DNA of 64,000 bases from Gracilaria domingensis. Lineage: Eukaryota > Rhodophyta > Florideophyceae > Gracilariales > Gracilariaceae. The translations under genes were made by a program, and so were the position numbers. Below, one piece after another: positions 50,074 to 60,538 of this stretch. Below the pieces are notes generated by a model, which was not told the DNA's origin, did no database searches, and saw nothing but the letters and a program-made list of their open reading frames with translations. The number at the start of each line of letters is the position of its first letter. Position 1 is the first letter of the stretch. The DNA lies in NCBI GenBank assembly GCA_022539475.1, contig VCMS01000169.1, positions 239,279-303,278 on the forward strand. Direction: 5' to 3'.

Positions 50074-50621
50074 TGTGAGATAGTGCGCGCGAGCGACTAC
50101 TCAAGAGAATGTCCGGGAACGGTGGTGTGGATGCGCGGCACACGGGGTGTAAGGCCGTGTGAGCTGCCGAGTCGGAAAAGACGGTCGTTGAAGGTGCGGA
50201 GTAGTCCACGGCACTCTGTGGTGAAACCGAGTACGGAGACACGCGCAGTCCAGAAAGGTACCACGCGCCTAGCCAGAGAGCCGGTGCAACGGTAGTGATA
50301 TCGCCGCAGAACAGCCTGTGCGGGTCTTAGACAAGCTGGGTTCCTACTACGACTTAGGATCCGTGCCACGGGAAACAAGACGAAGAACCTAGTAGGAAGC
50401 ACCTTGGTTTACTGTCATGGTGGCTACAGCCGAGCTGGCGAAAATAAATACCTCGTCCGGCGTCGCCACACACGTGTACGACTTACCGATCACGGGGCAC
50501 TAGCTGCCACCGGCATACACGTGGACTACTACTACTACTATATCTACTACAACAATGTCATCCGACGAGCGGGTTTCCTTACAGTGCCACCACTGCAACC
50601 GTCACGGCACAGTATCTTACA
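50074..50621 (-). repeat. 3' LTR of the chromovirus
   Basis: On the minus strand it runs from TGTAAGATACTG to CTATCTCACA. It shares long blocks with the copy at 60023, for example ATGTCATCCGACGAGCGGGT and GACTTAGGATC. It contains GGACTACTACTACTAC with TATAT near 50535 on the plus strand, a possible antisense promoter. Confidence 0.85.
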
Positions 50622-50823
50622 GACCCCCCTTCATAGCTTGTTGTCCGTCCTCGGACAACGATTCCCTCAAAAACGCTAAATCCGATTTCGGGATCTACAT
50701 CATACAGTGCCCCACCCAGTTCGCCTTGTTTTTTTGCTCATAAAACTTCCGACTTCCGGTGCCGCCAGCTCTTGCTTTTCTAAACAAATCCTGTCTCCTC
50801 CTCCGCAACGGTTCCTCACAGCT

Positions 50824-52704
50824 ATGCCTCAGAGTGGTAACCAATGGGTAAGTCCGGATACGGAGTTTGAGCATCGACGCTTAGGCAACCGCAACCGAGT
50901 TGGCGCGCGCTCAGTGGCACTACCGTACTCGGTTAATCATTATGTATCCCTTGGCGGGGAATTCTTCGACGCTCAGCGGTTTGCAGCAATACCATCGAAT
51001 CCCGAAAGGGGGTACTTCTCCAGCAACAAACGCCTCCGTGATGGTGCCTGGAAAGCGCGGTGGGCCCACATGCGAGTTAATCCTCTTCATTCCGACATCG
51101 GTGTCCGCCTGGATCCTGGTCTTCCAACGGATATGCCATGGGTCCGTTGTCTGCCGGAGCGAGAATACCAAAGCCGCCTGGTCGCGATACTACTCCTGCT
51201 TCGCGCTCAGTTTGGAGATCCCTCCGTTTCGGTTGCCGCAGGACACTTCCCTCCTCCTGGTCATAACATCCTCGGCTTGGTAGCGTGGACACCGCCGTTC
51301 GATGAGATATACTTCTTCTCGAATCGAGACCACTGGGGCGATGACGTTAGCACCGAAGCTCGCATCCGGGACGGCCATGGCTTCTTCTTCTCTTGGCACA
51401 ACCAAGAATTCCATGATCTGCTTCGCCCTTTGCGCCAAGGTTGTTATGTCACAATTCCGGAATCGGGTGTCTTCGCGGTGAGCCGGTATCTCTGCGTGCC
51501 GACGCCACCAATCATCTCCTACTTTTCCGCGTTGTTACTGACCGAGAACCGCCTTGCCACCCTTGCGTGGCAGGTACTGAACGCGGAGTGGATCGTCTTG
51601 GCATTCCTGAGCTTTCTTTTTGCCGCCCGATACGGTATGCGCATGCAGCTCAAGTTTAGCGACTGGAGACTTGGTCACGATCGTGATTTGAATTGCCCCG
51701 CAGGGCGTCTCTTTCGCCTCCCACCTGAGCTAGTGCGTTTAATCCGTGACGTCGGGGTTCAAAACATTGTTCGAGGAACGGAGTTCAAGGCTTCCGAAGC
51801 GGATTCTCTCCTTGACTACGTCTGTCAGATCGATTGGGACAGGACTCCAAGACCGGGCTTTCTTTGGTATGATTACGACTCCGACAGTTTTCCGGACATC
51901 CCTCGACATCCTGCGATGCGAGATGATGGGAAAGAGTACTTGCACAACCCTCCGTACCTTCCCGAGGCGGAATGGATGGATGCTCCTAGGAAGAGCGTTC
52001 AACTATACTTTCCGAGGGCGGCAGGGTTCGTAAAGGAGTCACTACCTGGTGGGCACCTCGGTCCTGTTCTTCGCTCAGTGCTGCTTGATTCTGATCCGGT
52101 CATAACTGCGGCTGCGCAGGTCTTCCCGAAAGAATCCGTTTTGGAAGGCAATACGGAGGACGTTCAAACTGCAGTTCCAGTTTCAAGTCCGAACATCGAA
52201 GCTCCAGAAAATGAAGTTCAAAGGACGCAAGTCGCAGCAGGAGCCGACAAGAATGGGCAGCCTTCGAATCTACAGCTTCCTCACACAAACAAGCCCGAGA
52301 CAGCGGATGAAGATGAGACCGATGCGGCTGTTGCCACTGCGCTGCAGTCGCTGAATGATGAGTGCGAGAGGCTCGGTTTGCCGCGATCCAATAGTGCGGT
52401 ACAGGCTCTCCAACGGGCCAAAGAATGGGCTGGGAGCGCATCTCGATTGCGAGAGTACGCGAGCCAGTTCAGCGAGTTCCGTGACCGGTTTGCAAGGCGT
52501 GCGATAGATGTCCACAACGACATGTGCAACGCGATGGATGGTATCCTCCAAGGGGCGCAAGCAAGTCTCATTGAGGATGTGACAGATACGTTTCGATTGG
52601 CGCCATGGACGGGCGAAGCACTCAAACCAGAACTTGCTTTGTACCCAACGGTCACGCCACCGCAGTCTCCAATACCGGAAGCGAAGGACGTTCCGCAATC
52701 GTAG
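50824..52704 (+). CDS. Antisense ORF inside the chromovirus, unknown protein
   Basis: 626 aa from ATG 50824 (MPQSGNQWVSPDTEF); an upstream in-frame ATG at 50707 would add 39 aa. It is uninterrupted, unlike the surrounding pol. No family is recognised. Residues about 1-330 are Trp/Tyr/Phe-rich and look globular, with one hydrophobic segment (EWIVLAFLSFLFAARYGM). Residues about 440-510 are acidic and low-complexity. The C-terminal ~110 aa (SRLREYASQFSEFRDRFARR and following) are helical and could form a coiled coil. It is divergent from the 3' LTR, so an antisense LTR promoter could drive it. An AATAAA follows 80 nt after the stop. It could be an element gene expressed antisense, or a captured host gene. 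Confidence 0.75.
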   Translation: MPQSGNQWVSPDTEFEHRRLGNRNRVGARSVALPYSVNHYVSLGGEFFDAQRFAAIPSNPERGYFSSNKRLRDGAWKARWAHMRVNPLHSDIGVRLDPGLPTDMPWVRCLPEREYQSRLVAILLLLRAQFGDPSVSVAAGHFPPPGHNILGLVAWTPPFDEIYFFSNRDHWGDDVSTEARIRDGHGFFFSWHNQEFHDLLRPLRQGCYVTIPESGVFAVSRYLCVPTPPIISYFSALLLTENRLATLAWQVLNAEWIVLAFLSFLFAARYGMRMQLKFSDWRLGHDRDLNCPAGRLFRLPPELVRLIRDVGVQNIVRGTEFKASEADSLLDYVCQIDWDRTPRPGFLWYDYDSDSFPDIPRHPAMRDDGKEYLHNPPYLPEAEWMDAPRKSVQLYFPRAAGFVKESLPGGHLGPVLRSVLLDSDPVITAAAQVFPKESVLEGNTEDVQTAVPVSSPNIEAPENEVQRTQVAAGADKNGQPSNLQLPHTNKPETADEDETDAAVATALQSLNDECERLGLPRSNSAVQALQRAKEWAGSASRLREYASQFSEFRDRFARRAIDVHNDMCNAMDGILQGAQASLIEDVTDTFRLAPWTGEALKPELALYPTVTPPQSPIPEAKDVPQS

Positions 52705-52782
52705 CTGTTTCTGGACCTCAAGCTCGACTGCGTGATCAAGTTTGGTTGCATTGCGCCAAGCAATGCACAGCGATGTACACGA

Positions 52783-52788
52783 AATAAA
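52783..52788 (+). terminator. Polyadenylation signal after the antisense ORF
   Basis: AATAAA 79 nt after the stop codon on the same strand. Confidence 0.5.
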
Positions 52789-53427
52789 CGATTGATTTTT
52801 CGAAGAATGCCGTACTGAGATGCATCCATTGTGCGCTTAGTAGCCGAATCGGTTGCCAGTAGTACGCGTAGGGCGCGCGCGCTGGCACTCAAAAAATCCT
52901 AAGTATTTTGAGCGCGCCAGGAGCGCAAATCGCGTGTTTTCAGCCTCTGAAACGGCTTCGTTTCCGAGATATCGGGCAAACAAGTAATCGCCGTTTTTGA
53001 CCGTTTGCGGAGGGGTAATTTCCCGAACAAATATTTTGATTATCCTTGCAAGTAGCCTCTGGCGCTTCCAGGCGCTCCCTGCTGTATACGGGCCTAGAGA
53101 GCATGCGCGCATGGTACTGTCGCTCTCCGTGGCGTGGCGCGTCCTTGCTGGGAGCCGCCGCATGCATCGCGTCCTTGCTTTGCGCCACCGCGTGTGCCGC
53201 GTCCATGCTGGGCGCCCCCGTGTGTGCCGCGCGTTGAGCACATTGCTGTAAAGCTGTCCGGGTTGCTTTTTTCTCAATCTGTTCCGATATACGGGTTGTT
53301 TCTCAATGTTGTTGTTACATTCTGTGCTTCATGAATGTGATGGTGAGCACAATAGTAACCCGCGCCAGCTGTTGTCGCTTTCCAATGCCGGGATTCGGAG
53401 AAACGCTTCTGGAATGTTGGAGGCGGA
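52789..53427. other. Spacer between antisense ORF and integrase
   Basis: Non-coding as far as visible. It contains the 30-bp tandem repeat listed next and a small inverted repeat around 52873-52920 (GCGCTGGCACTCAAAA... against TTTTGAGCGCGCC). Frames over the tandem repeat are artefacts. Confidence 0.45.
53139..53228. repeat. 30-bp tandem repeat, three units
   Basis: Units starting GCGTCCTTGCT / GCGTCCTTGCT / GCGTCCATGCT at a 30-bp period with GCCGCC..GCATGCAT-type variable ends. Confidence 0.75.
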
Positions 53428-55232
53428 CTACCGTTTCAGGATTCTTTGCTTCCGTGTTTGGCGTTTCGTACCCCCCTTCTTAGGTTGCGATGCGTCCTCG
53501 CGAGCCGTTCGTCGGAAGTACCGTTCTACAAAGTTGTGTGGAATGTTGCGGCTCGGTTCCCACGTAGACTTCTTGAAACCGTACCACTTCACTCGTACGA
53601 GCTCCTCACCGTCTTCGGCTGTACCGTGGCCCGTGACCTTCTCCACGACCCATTCTTTTTCCGTCTCTGGGTGAGTAGAAGCCGTGGTCGGCTGAGATGT
53701 AGGCGGAGTCGCGTGTGCAGCGAGCGGCGTATCGGAGGTACTGTCTTCAACCGGAGCGGGTTCTTCCAGCGGCTGTGCAGGCGTGGCCTCCGAGTGCGGC
53801 GCTTCTGGGCGAGCGTTCGGTTCCGTAGCGGCTCTTCCATTATTGGTTTTATCAGCCATATTTTCCCTCTCTTCGGAAATAGGAGGGGTGGCCGATTCGG
53901 AACTAGAATCGGTGACGGGGGCGGGGGTTGCGCTCTCCTCGGAAACAGGAGCGGGCACCGCCGTCACTCGGTCAATACTAACAATATCGTGTAACCCGTC
54001 AATATCCAGTGTGACAGTAGTGTCGGTAACACGAACGACCTTATACGGACCTTCCGAAGCCGGCAGCAGTTTCTTGACGATATCCTCGTACTCGGTTGAA
54101 TTCTTCTTCCGAGGCGGAGCGTCCAAGTAAACCATATCCCCTTCCTTAAAGGTTGGAGTGTACCGTATCCGGGAATCAAAGGACGCTTTGTAGCGCTCCT
54201 GCGCTTTGCCTAATTTGGTGTAGGCTAGCTTGATTAGTTCCGATATTCGGGCCCGTGTTACGCGACGGGTCTCAGCCGTTGTCGGGTGGAGAGATGCCGT
54301 TTGCGGGAGAGCTGACGTAGGCTCGTCGAGCACGATCCCGGGAGGGTGCCGCGTAAGAGAGAGGTCGAAGGGAGTGAATCCGGTTGAGCGGTGAACCTGC
54401 AGGTTGTACCCGTACACCAACGGCTGGACCAACTTATCCCAGTCCTTCTGGTGCTCTGCTACGTAATGCCGCAAGCGGTTCACCAAAACCTTATTGAACC
54501 TTTCGGCCTGCCCGTTCGTCTGCGGATGATATGCCGTCGTGAGAGCGTGCGTAATACCGAGATCAGCAGAGAGCGACTCGAAGTACTTGGCGACGAACTG
54601 CGGGCCATTGTCGGTGAGGAGGTAAGTAGGAATCCCGTAAGGGTAGACCCAATTCTCGAGGAACGCGATAGCGATATCAGCGGCCTTCGTGTCCGACAGC
54701 GGTATGGCTCGAGTGAGCTTAGTAAAGCGGTCCGTTATCACCAATATGTATCTCTTTCCGCGTCCGGTTTTCGGCAATGGTCCGAGTATGTCCATGGCCA
54801 CAAACTCGAAGGGACCCGTTGCCGGGAACAACTTCAAGTATTTTTGGTTCCTGAAATGAGTTCCGCGAACGGCTCGACACGGTTCACACCGAGAGACGGT
54901 CTCAAATACATGCTGCGACATGAGTGGCCAGTAGAAATCCCGACGTAGGGTGTAGTACATCTTGATTGCACCGGGGTGTCCAGCCAAGCGTTGGAAATGA
55001 GCGAGTTCAAGAACTCTTTCCCGTAGGGACTCCGGTACGACTCTCTGTACTGCTCCGTCGATCGGTGATATTCTGCACAGTATCCCGGGACGGTTGTAGT
55101 CAAACTGGGACTTAGGATCTCCGACGGATTCGGCCTTAGCTTTGCAGAAAGGGTCCCTCGCCTGGGCGGCAATGAACTCTTCAACCGTTATCGGAGTGAC
55201 GTCAGGTTGCTCCGGGACGGTTGTGAATACAT
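53428..55232 (-). pseudogene. Chromovirus integrase with chromodomain
   Basis: About 600 aa. The HHCC domain is present (HFQRLAGHPGAIKMYYTLRR, ending CEPCRAV). The catalytic core has MDILGPLPKTGRGKRYILVI (first Asp), LLTDNGPQFVAKYFE (second Asp) and YHPQTNGQAERFNKVL (Glu). A Pro/Ser/Thr/Glu-rich linker leads to a C-terminal chromodomain: VEKVTGHGTAEDGEELVRVK, YGFKKSTWEPSRNI and FVERYFRR. The domain itself looks intact, but the frame starts only at a TTG and joins RNase H through a frameshift near 55200, so the polyprotein is broken. Chromodomains in such integrases direct insertion towards marked chromatin. Confidence 0.93.
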
Positions 55233-55932
55233 GCAAGGCTCACCGTCATCGGTGAATGTTGGCCAGTTGATCAGCGCGTCCTTGATGACTTCTCCGTTAA
55301 CGAGGACATCTGCCACAACATAGTCCGTGTCGGTCTCCATCTCTTCTATGAACAGGCATGGGATTTCATACTCCAAAGGCGTCTCATCATTTCCGTCGGT
55401 CGGCATCCGTGACACTGCGTCAGCAGGAAGATGTTTTATGCCGGGTCGGTAGTGTACCTCAAAGTCAAACTCTGCGAGGCGTAGACGCCACCTCGCGAGT
55501 CTTCCCGTAGCGTCGGTTATATTGAGGAGCCAGCGCAAAGCGTTGTGATCCGTTCGAACTACAAAACGTTGTCCTTCCAGGTATGGCCTTAGAAGTAGCA
55601 TGCTCCATACGATGGCCAGGCACTCTCGCTCAGAGGTGCTGTAGTTCCTTTCCGGCGCGGTTAACGAACGGCTCCAGTATCCGATTGGGCGGTAGTCTTT
55701 CTCATCTTCTTGCTGCTGTAGCAGAGTACTCCGACTTGACGGTCACAGGCGTCCGTCTCCAAGATGTACGGCTTTCCGGGTTTCGGTAAAGATAGAATTG
55801 GAGGGAGGTGAGCCTCTTCTTCAGTTCTTCGAACGCCTCCATATCTTCTTCCGAAAACGGTTCGAGGTCGACAGGTTGGTCCTTCTCAAGCTTCCGGTTC
55901 AGCGGGTGGGCGATCCTTGCAAAGTTCGGCAC
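55188..55932 (-). pseudogene. Chromovirus RNase H, broken
   Basis: 55932-55702 covers the connection region (FARIAHPLNRKLEKDQP, FEELKKRL). 55601-55188 covers the later RNase H part and tether (LLLRPYLEGQRFVVRTDHNA, RWRLRLAEFDFEVHYRPGIK, HLPADAVSRMP). At least two frame changes lie between and around them. Confidence 0.85.
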
Positions 55933-56005
55933 GAAGCGTCTGTAGACATTGGAGAGACCTAGGAACGCCCGGAGCTCGGTCTGTGTCCGTGGTGGTTTAG
56001 CTTTG

Positions 56006-56572
56006 TCACAGCGTCACAAGTCTTCGACGCCACTTGAAGCTTCCCGGTCGGATCACATGTCCCAGGTAATCAACTGCTGACTGGAAGAAGAAGCACTTCT
56101 TCAACTTCAGTGTTATTCCGGCTTCTCGGAGTAGATCAAGTACCTTAGCTAGGTGTCGGTAATGATCCGTGACGGAGCTCGAGTAGATTATGACATCGTC
56201 GAGATACACGATAGCAAATTGCCAACGAACCTTATTCAGGATGACATCTATAGCTCTTTGAAACGTCGCAGGGGCGTTCTTCAAACCAAATGGCATCCGA
56301 ATAAAGCGGTAGAGACCCACGTGGGAGGTGAAAGTAGTTTTGTCCCTATCGGGCTTGTCTATTTCCACTTGCCAATACCCCGAGTTGGCGTCAAGGGTAG
56401 AGAACACTCTTGCGTCTCCCAGTGAATCAATGCATTCATCCATCCGTGGTATCGGGTAAGAGTCACGAACTGTGACGGCGTTGAGCTTTCTGTAATCGAT
56501 GCAGAAGCGCCAGAGCCATCCTTCTTCAAGGCGATGACGACGGGCTAGCCCACTCGGCCGAAGACGGTTCAA
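56006..56572 (-). pseudogene. Chromovirus reverse transcriptase core
   Basis: RFCIDYRKLNAVTVRDSYPI, FSTLDANSGYWQVEID, FGLKNAPATFQRAIDVIL and FAIVYLDDVIIYSSS give RT motifs with an intact YLDD; DYLGHVI follows. The N-terminal KDG block and the C-terminal end are shifted out of frame. Confidence 0.92.
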
Positions 56573-56936
56573 TTACTCCTTCCCTCAACATCTTTGTGAT
56601 TTGCTCCTTCTCCCATTCTCGGGCCTTCTGACCGGATCGTAGGGGCTTGGTGCACTGGACGTGCATCAGGATCTAGTTCAATCCGATGTTTTGCGGCCGA
56701 GATTGTTCCAAGTGTCCGTCCCACATATCAGCGTACTCGGAAAGCAGCTGAATATCTTATTCCGCTGCGGCTCGTACTCTTCACCGATGTGCACTGTCGA
56801 TGTCCAGTCCGCTTCCGGTGACTCAATCTCGTCTTTTGTACCCCCTTCTTAGGGCTGTAGACGTCCTCGTCGACTTGTGTGATAGTGGGGTTGGTGATGG
56901 AGAAAAGAGCAGCGGGGGCTGGTTGAGCTTCGCCGA

Positions 56937-57549
56937 CTACGGTGTTTTTCGATAGAGTGTGGGTCGTTCGCTCATGTTGGCCACCAATACATGGAATGGC
57001 CGGTTCGGAAGAACTTCCATCACTCCATTTGCCAGTAGTTGCAGGTTCCGGCGAACGGTTTGAATCTTGTTCTGTAAGTAAACCATTCCACTTGTATCGG
57101 TTTGAACCAAGACAGCCATCTCAGACATAGGAGGGAGCATGATGGAGCGAGCGACACGAAGCTTCTGTGATGCCGTGTGTCTCGGGATGCGAGCGGGGAT
57201 GGGCTTCCCATCTCGAAACCTTTGTGTGCGTCAAGAAGGGCCACGGGTGGTGAGTTGTAGAACAAAATTTTCCGTTCCCCGGGTAGATCGCTTTGATGTA
57301 TCGATCTATAAAAGATGTGCCCAGGATACAGTCCACTGCCAGGTTGGAAGATACAAGAAACCGGATCCGTACCTTCAAGTTACCGAGTCGGATATCCAGG
57401 GTATTACGCCGAGAATATTCATCGAACGGTTGGACGCATCCGATACACGGGGAGCCTTGATCGGTAATAACTGAGACTCCCATCCGGGCGTAAGCGCGGG
57501 TGTGTACCAGGTTTGGGCATGCTCCTGTGTCCAGAACACTTGTGATCAT
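56937..57549 (-). pseudogene. Chromovirus aspartic protease and linker
   Basis: TSVLDTGACPNLVH holds the catalytic D-T-G-A; CILGTSFIDRYIKAIYPGNG is the C-terminal protease block. The fragment at 57140-56937 (AVLVQTDTSGMVYLQNK) is the protease-RT linker in a different frame. Confidence 0.85.
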
Positions 57550-60022
57550 CCGTGTTAGGCGGGCTTGTGATAGAGGGCTGTCAGGACTTTGTAGTTCTGA
57601 CTCCTAAACAAGTAAACCGGTTCGGAAGTGTCAATCTCACAGTTCAACACTTCATGATGGAGTCCTTCTTCCGCAACGGCTTTCGTTCAACGCTGGACCT
57701 CCATTGAGGCTGTCATCCTTGACAGGGCGCGGCGCCTCTACGCGTCCTGCGCCGTTCCCTCCTCAGAGATGGTATCTTCCTCCTCCAGATAAAGCACCCG
57801 AACGCGGGACTTTCTATTTGGAGTGATCTGAAACTTCGGGATCGGCGCTATGTCGGCGCGTTCACCTGGCTAACACATTACCGGTCGACGTCCTGGCCTC
57901 CACGGAAATGCATCACGACGCAATAACCTTCATCAACCCGATGGGTGTTAATTTTGCGACCGTTGCTGAGCAACTTGTTCCGGACTCGGCAGCGATCCAT
58001 CTACGCCATCAAGGGCGTGTTGACAAGCATAACGACAGCTGGTTCGCACAGTCGGGTCAAAGCGTGTGAAGGGTTTGTTCCTTGCCGAGTCTTTGAAGGC
58101 ATCTCTCTGACCCCATCTGGGAAGTAGGGTACTTTGCCTGGGATCGACGGAGGAGACGCTTCGCGAGGCAGGCAAACACTCTAGGGCCTCTCAGCCGGGT
58201 CTTCTTACTACTTCGGACTCCTACTCAGATCCGTTCGGAGAAGAGCTCGCGTACGCGACTTGCGTGCTCACGGCCGCTTCTCCGATCGTGAAATGAAACC
58301 TTCTTCGCCACGGTGAGTATCTCCTAGACCTTCTCAACATAGTACAACTGCACTGAAATCCAGATTTGGGTGTGTTGCCAGAAGGAATTCGACCGAAGCG
58401 CGGATCCTGTAGTAAACCTTCCACGAATATAAGCTTCAAACGCGAATCAGGATATGTTACCAGGCGGAATTCTGCTCCACAAGCAGCCAGAATTCACTTT
58501 CCGTAAATCTCCGGAACTCTGCGCTACGTGTTAGATCTGATACGCTTCCGCGCATGACTTCTCAGTAGCTTACGTCTCAGAATGGTCACGACTCAGAGAT
58601 AGGATCGTAGATATCGCTTCATCCCGAATCCACGGCTTCCTGACTCGCCCTAACGATACGTGTTCTACGACTTAAAGCAGCCTATGATGAAAAAACTAAA
58701 GACCAGACTGTAGCTCCTTCATGAATCTCTTCTGGTGCATGCAGTTAAACGCCCACTGAGAAACTTGAGGACCGTTCATCGTCTCCCACGAACTTCTCGG
58801 GAACTGCAATGCCATCCGTTACGACTCCGACTGTCCGGCCACTTAGCATTTACTCCTTCCGAACGGTTCAATCAACGTAGGTTGAAGCTCAGACCTTGGC
58901 AACTCCCGATTGTCGCTGATTCCCCGGATACGGAGACATCAGTTCGTTCTCCGTATCACGCGATTGGACTCGAATCAGATTTCGAATCGTCGAGCGTATC
59001 GATCGGCATTTCCAAACGAGTAGTACGCGCCCTCGACGCTTCTAGACGGTTCTTCCTTGTTACTTCTTTATTTCCGGTTCGGGATGACGTCGGCTGTCCC
59101 CCGCAAGTTCTCCCGACTCGGAGGAGGCAATCAAACCGCTTACCAGAAATGGATCACGTTCGAACGGCCCGCCACAAGATTCTTGGATGGAGAGCCATCC
59201 GAGTCGTGCGGTTCATCGAGCCAGTAATGGCGGACGCTGCCTCCCGAATCGTATCCTACCTGTGTTCCTCCAGCCTCGGGTTTCGAGCCGACGTTCACGG
59301 CCCACCGCATCTGCCCATACGGGGAGGCCGCCCGCATGTTAACATTCATCCCTTGCAATAGCTTCATCGCGAGTGCCCTGTCGGTGACAAGTTCTGCACC
59401 AATCCCTTCGGAGTAGGTATGATCCATCAGCAGTAGAGCGGCCTGCTATTTGTTCGCGACTTCCACTTCCACAGTTCAACCACCACATCGGTACAACCGA
59501 AGCATTCCGAACGGTGACACCAATCTCCACATTCACAGGCGAGCTGATGTTTCAATACCGGACCGACCCGGTGATTCAAGACACTGTCTACCTGAAACAG
59601 CACACATTAGAGAGTTCCCGTTAACCACCTCTCTAAGGGAGGAGGAGCAAAAGCCAACGGTCGCTGCGTCACACATCGACATTGCCTATTCCGGGCCACG
59701 GTCTGCACACAAGTGCTGGTCCAGCGCGACTCTTCCTCCTTCCAACTTCCGGTTCTGGCTTCTCCGGTGACCGCAAACCTCCGGGTTACACTGGACGCAT
59801 CCTTGCGCACTGCGGCTCTTTCGACCCGGGCGCAGAGAAGCGCAGTGGTTCGATCGCCCTCCGTAGTCACACCGAGCCGAAACAGACTTGACGATCAATC
59901 TGTCCGAGCGAGAGGACTCGACTTTGAAGACTGGAGGGTGTGCAGCTTTTTGGCTACTCCTTACTCCTATACGGTAAAAACGAATCTCTCATTCAACGAA
60001 AACCGTTCTAGTCGGAGACAGT
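57550..60022 (-). pseudogene. Gag region of the chromovirus, heavily frame-disrupted
   Basis: Minus-strand translation gives short gypsy-like pieces in changing frames, for example VAEEGLHHEVLNCEI followed by DTSEPVYLFRSQNYKVLT near 57600-57700. No continuous gag and no clear CCHC knuckle can be read. Frames on the plus strand here (such as 58735-59361) are shadows. The high density of one-base changes of phase may be sequence error or old decay. Confidence 0.55.
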
Positions 60023-60538
60023 TGTGAATATTGCGCGCGAGCGATACTACAAAGAAGAATGTCGGAAACTGTCGTGGGCATGCGCCGGCACACGGGTGTA
60101 GGCCGTGTGAGCAGCCACGGAAAAGCGAGGTCTTGAAGGTGCGAGTAGTCACGGCACTCTGTGTAGAAACCGAGACGGAGACCACGCCAGTCCATGAAAG
60201 TACACAGCGCCTAGCCAGAGACCGGCAACTAGGATTCCCGCAAAACAGCCGTGGTCTTAGACAAGCGGGTCCTACCACGACTTAGGATCACGTGCCACGG
60301 AAACAAGAACGTAAGACCTAGTAGAACCACCTTGGTTTACGTCATTGGCTACACGCCGAGCTGCGAAAAAACATACCTCGTCCGCCACTGTCGCCACACC
60401 ACGTTGTACGACTCCGATCCACGCACTACTGCCACCGGCATACACTGACTACTACTACTACTATACTACACAACAATGTCATCCGACGAGCGGGTTTCCT
60501 TACCGTCCACCACGCAACCGTCCACCGCACATATTATA
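60023..60538 (-). repeat. 5' LTR of the chromovirus
   Basis: Aligns with 50074-50621 along its whole length, but is about 30 nt shorter because of many scattered small deletions. Shared blocks include GCGCGCGAGCGA, CACGGCACTCTGTG, GCGCCTAGCCAGAGA and ATGTCATCCGACGAGCGGGT. Confidence 0.85.

Larger units (their letters stand above)
50074..60538 (-). mobile_element. Chromodomain Ty3/gypsy element (chromovirus) with two LTRs and an antisense ORF
   Basis: Two direct copies of a ~0.5-kb sequence (50074-50621 and 60023-60538) bracket a minus-strand gag-pol remnant: protease, RT, RNase H, integrase and C-terminal chromodomain. Just inside the low-coordinate LTR the minus strand reads GAAGGGGGGTC, a plausible polypurine tract, which makes that copy the 3' LTR. 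Between integrase and 3' LTR lies a long ORF in the opposite direction. Pol is broken by several frameshifts. No target duplication could be matched at the outer ends. Confidence 0.87.

Noticed and set aside
50097-50402. Frames inside the LTRs (50097-50402 minus, 59967-60278 minus)
   Set aside because: They lie in the repeated LTR sequence and change frame between the two copies.
50555-50743. Small plus-strand frame MSSDERVSLQCHHCNRHG at the LTR edge as a sixth Cys/His family member
   Set aside because: It has one CxxC but none of the LALCxxCxxH signature, and its start lies in the LTR. It is at most an upstream frame of the antisense transcript.
52837-53277. 146-aa Arg/Thr-rich minus frame
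   Set aside because: It is produced by the 30-bp tandem repeat, and its composition is not protein-like.
58735-59361. 208-aa plus frame in the gag region
   Set aside because: The element's coding strand here is minus; the plus frame is not conserved with anything recognisable and resembles a shadow.
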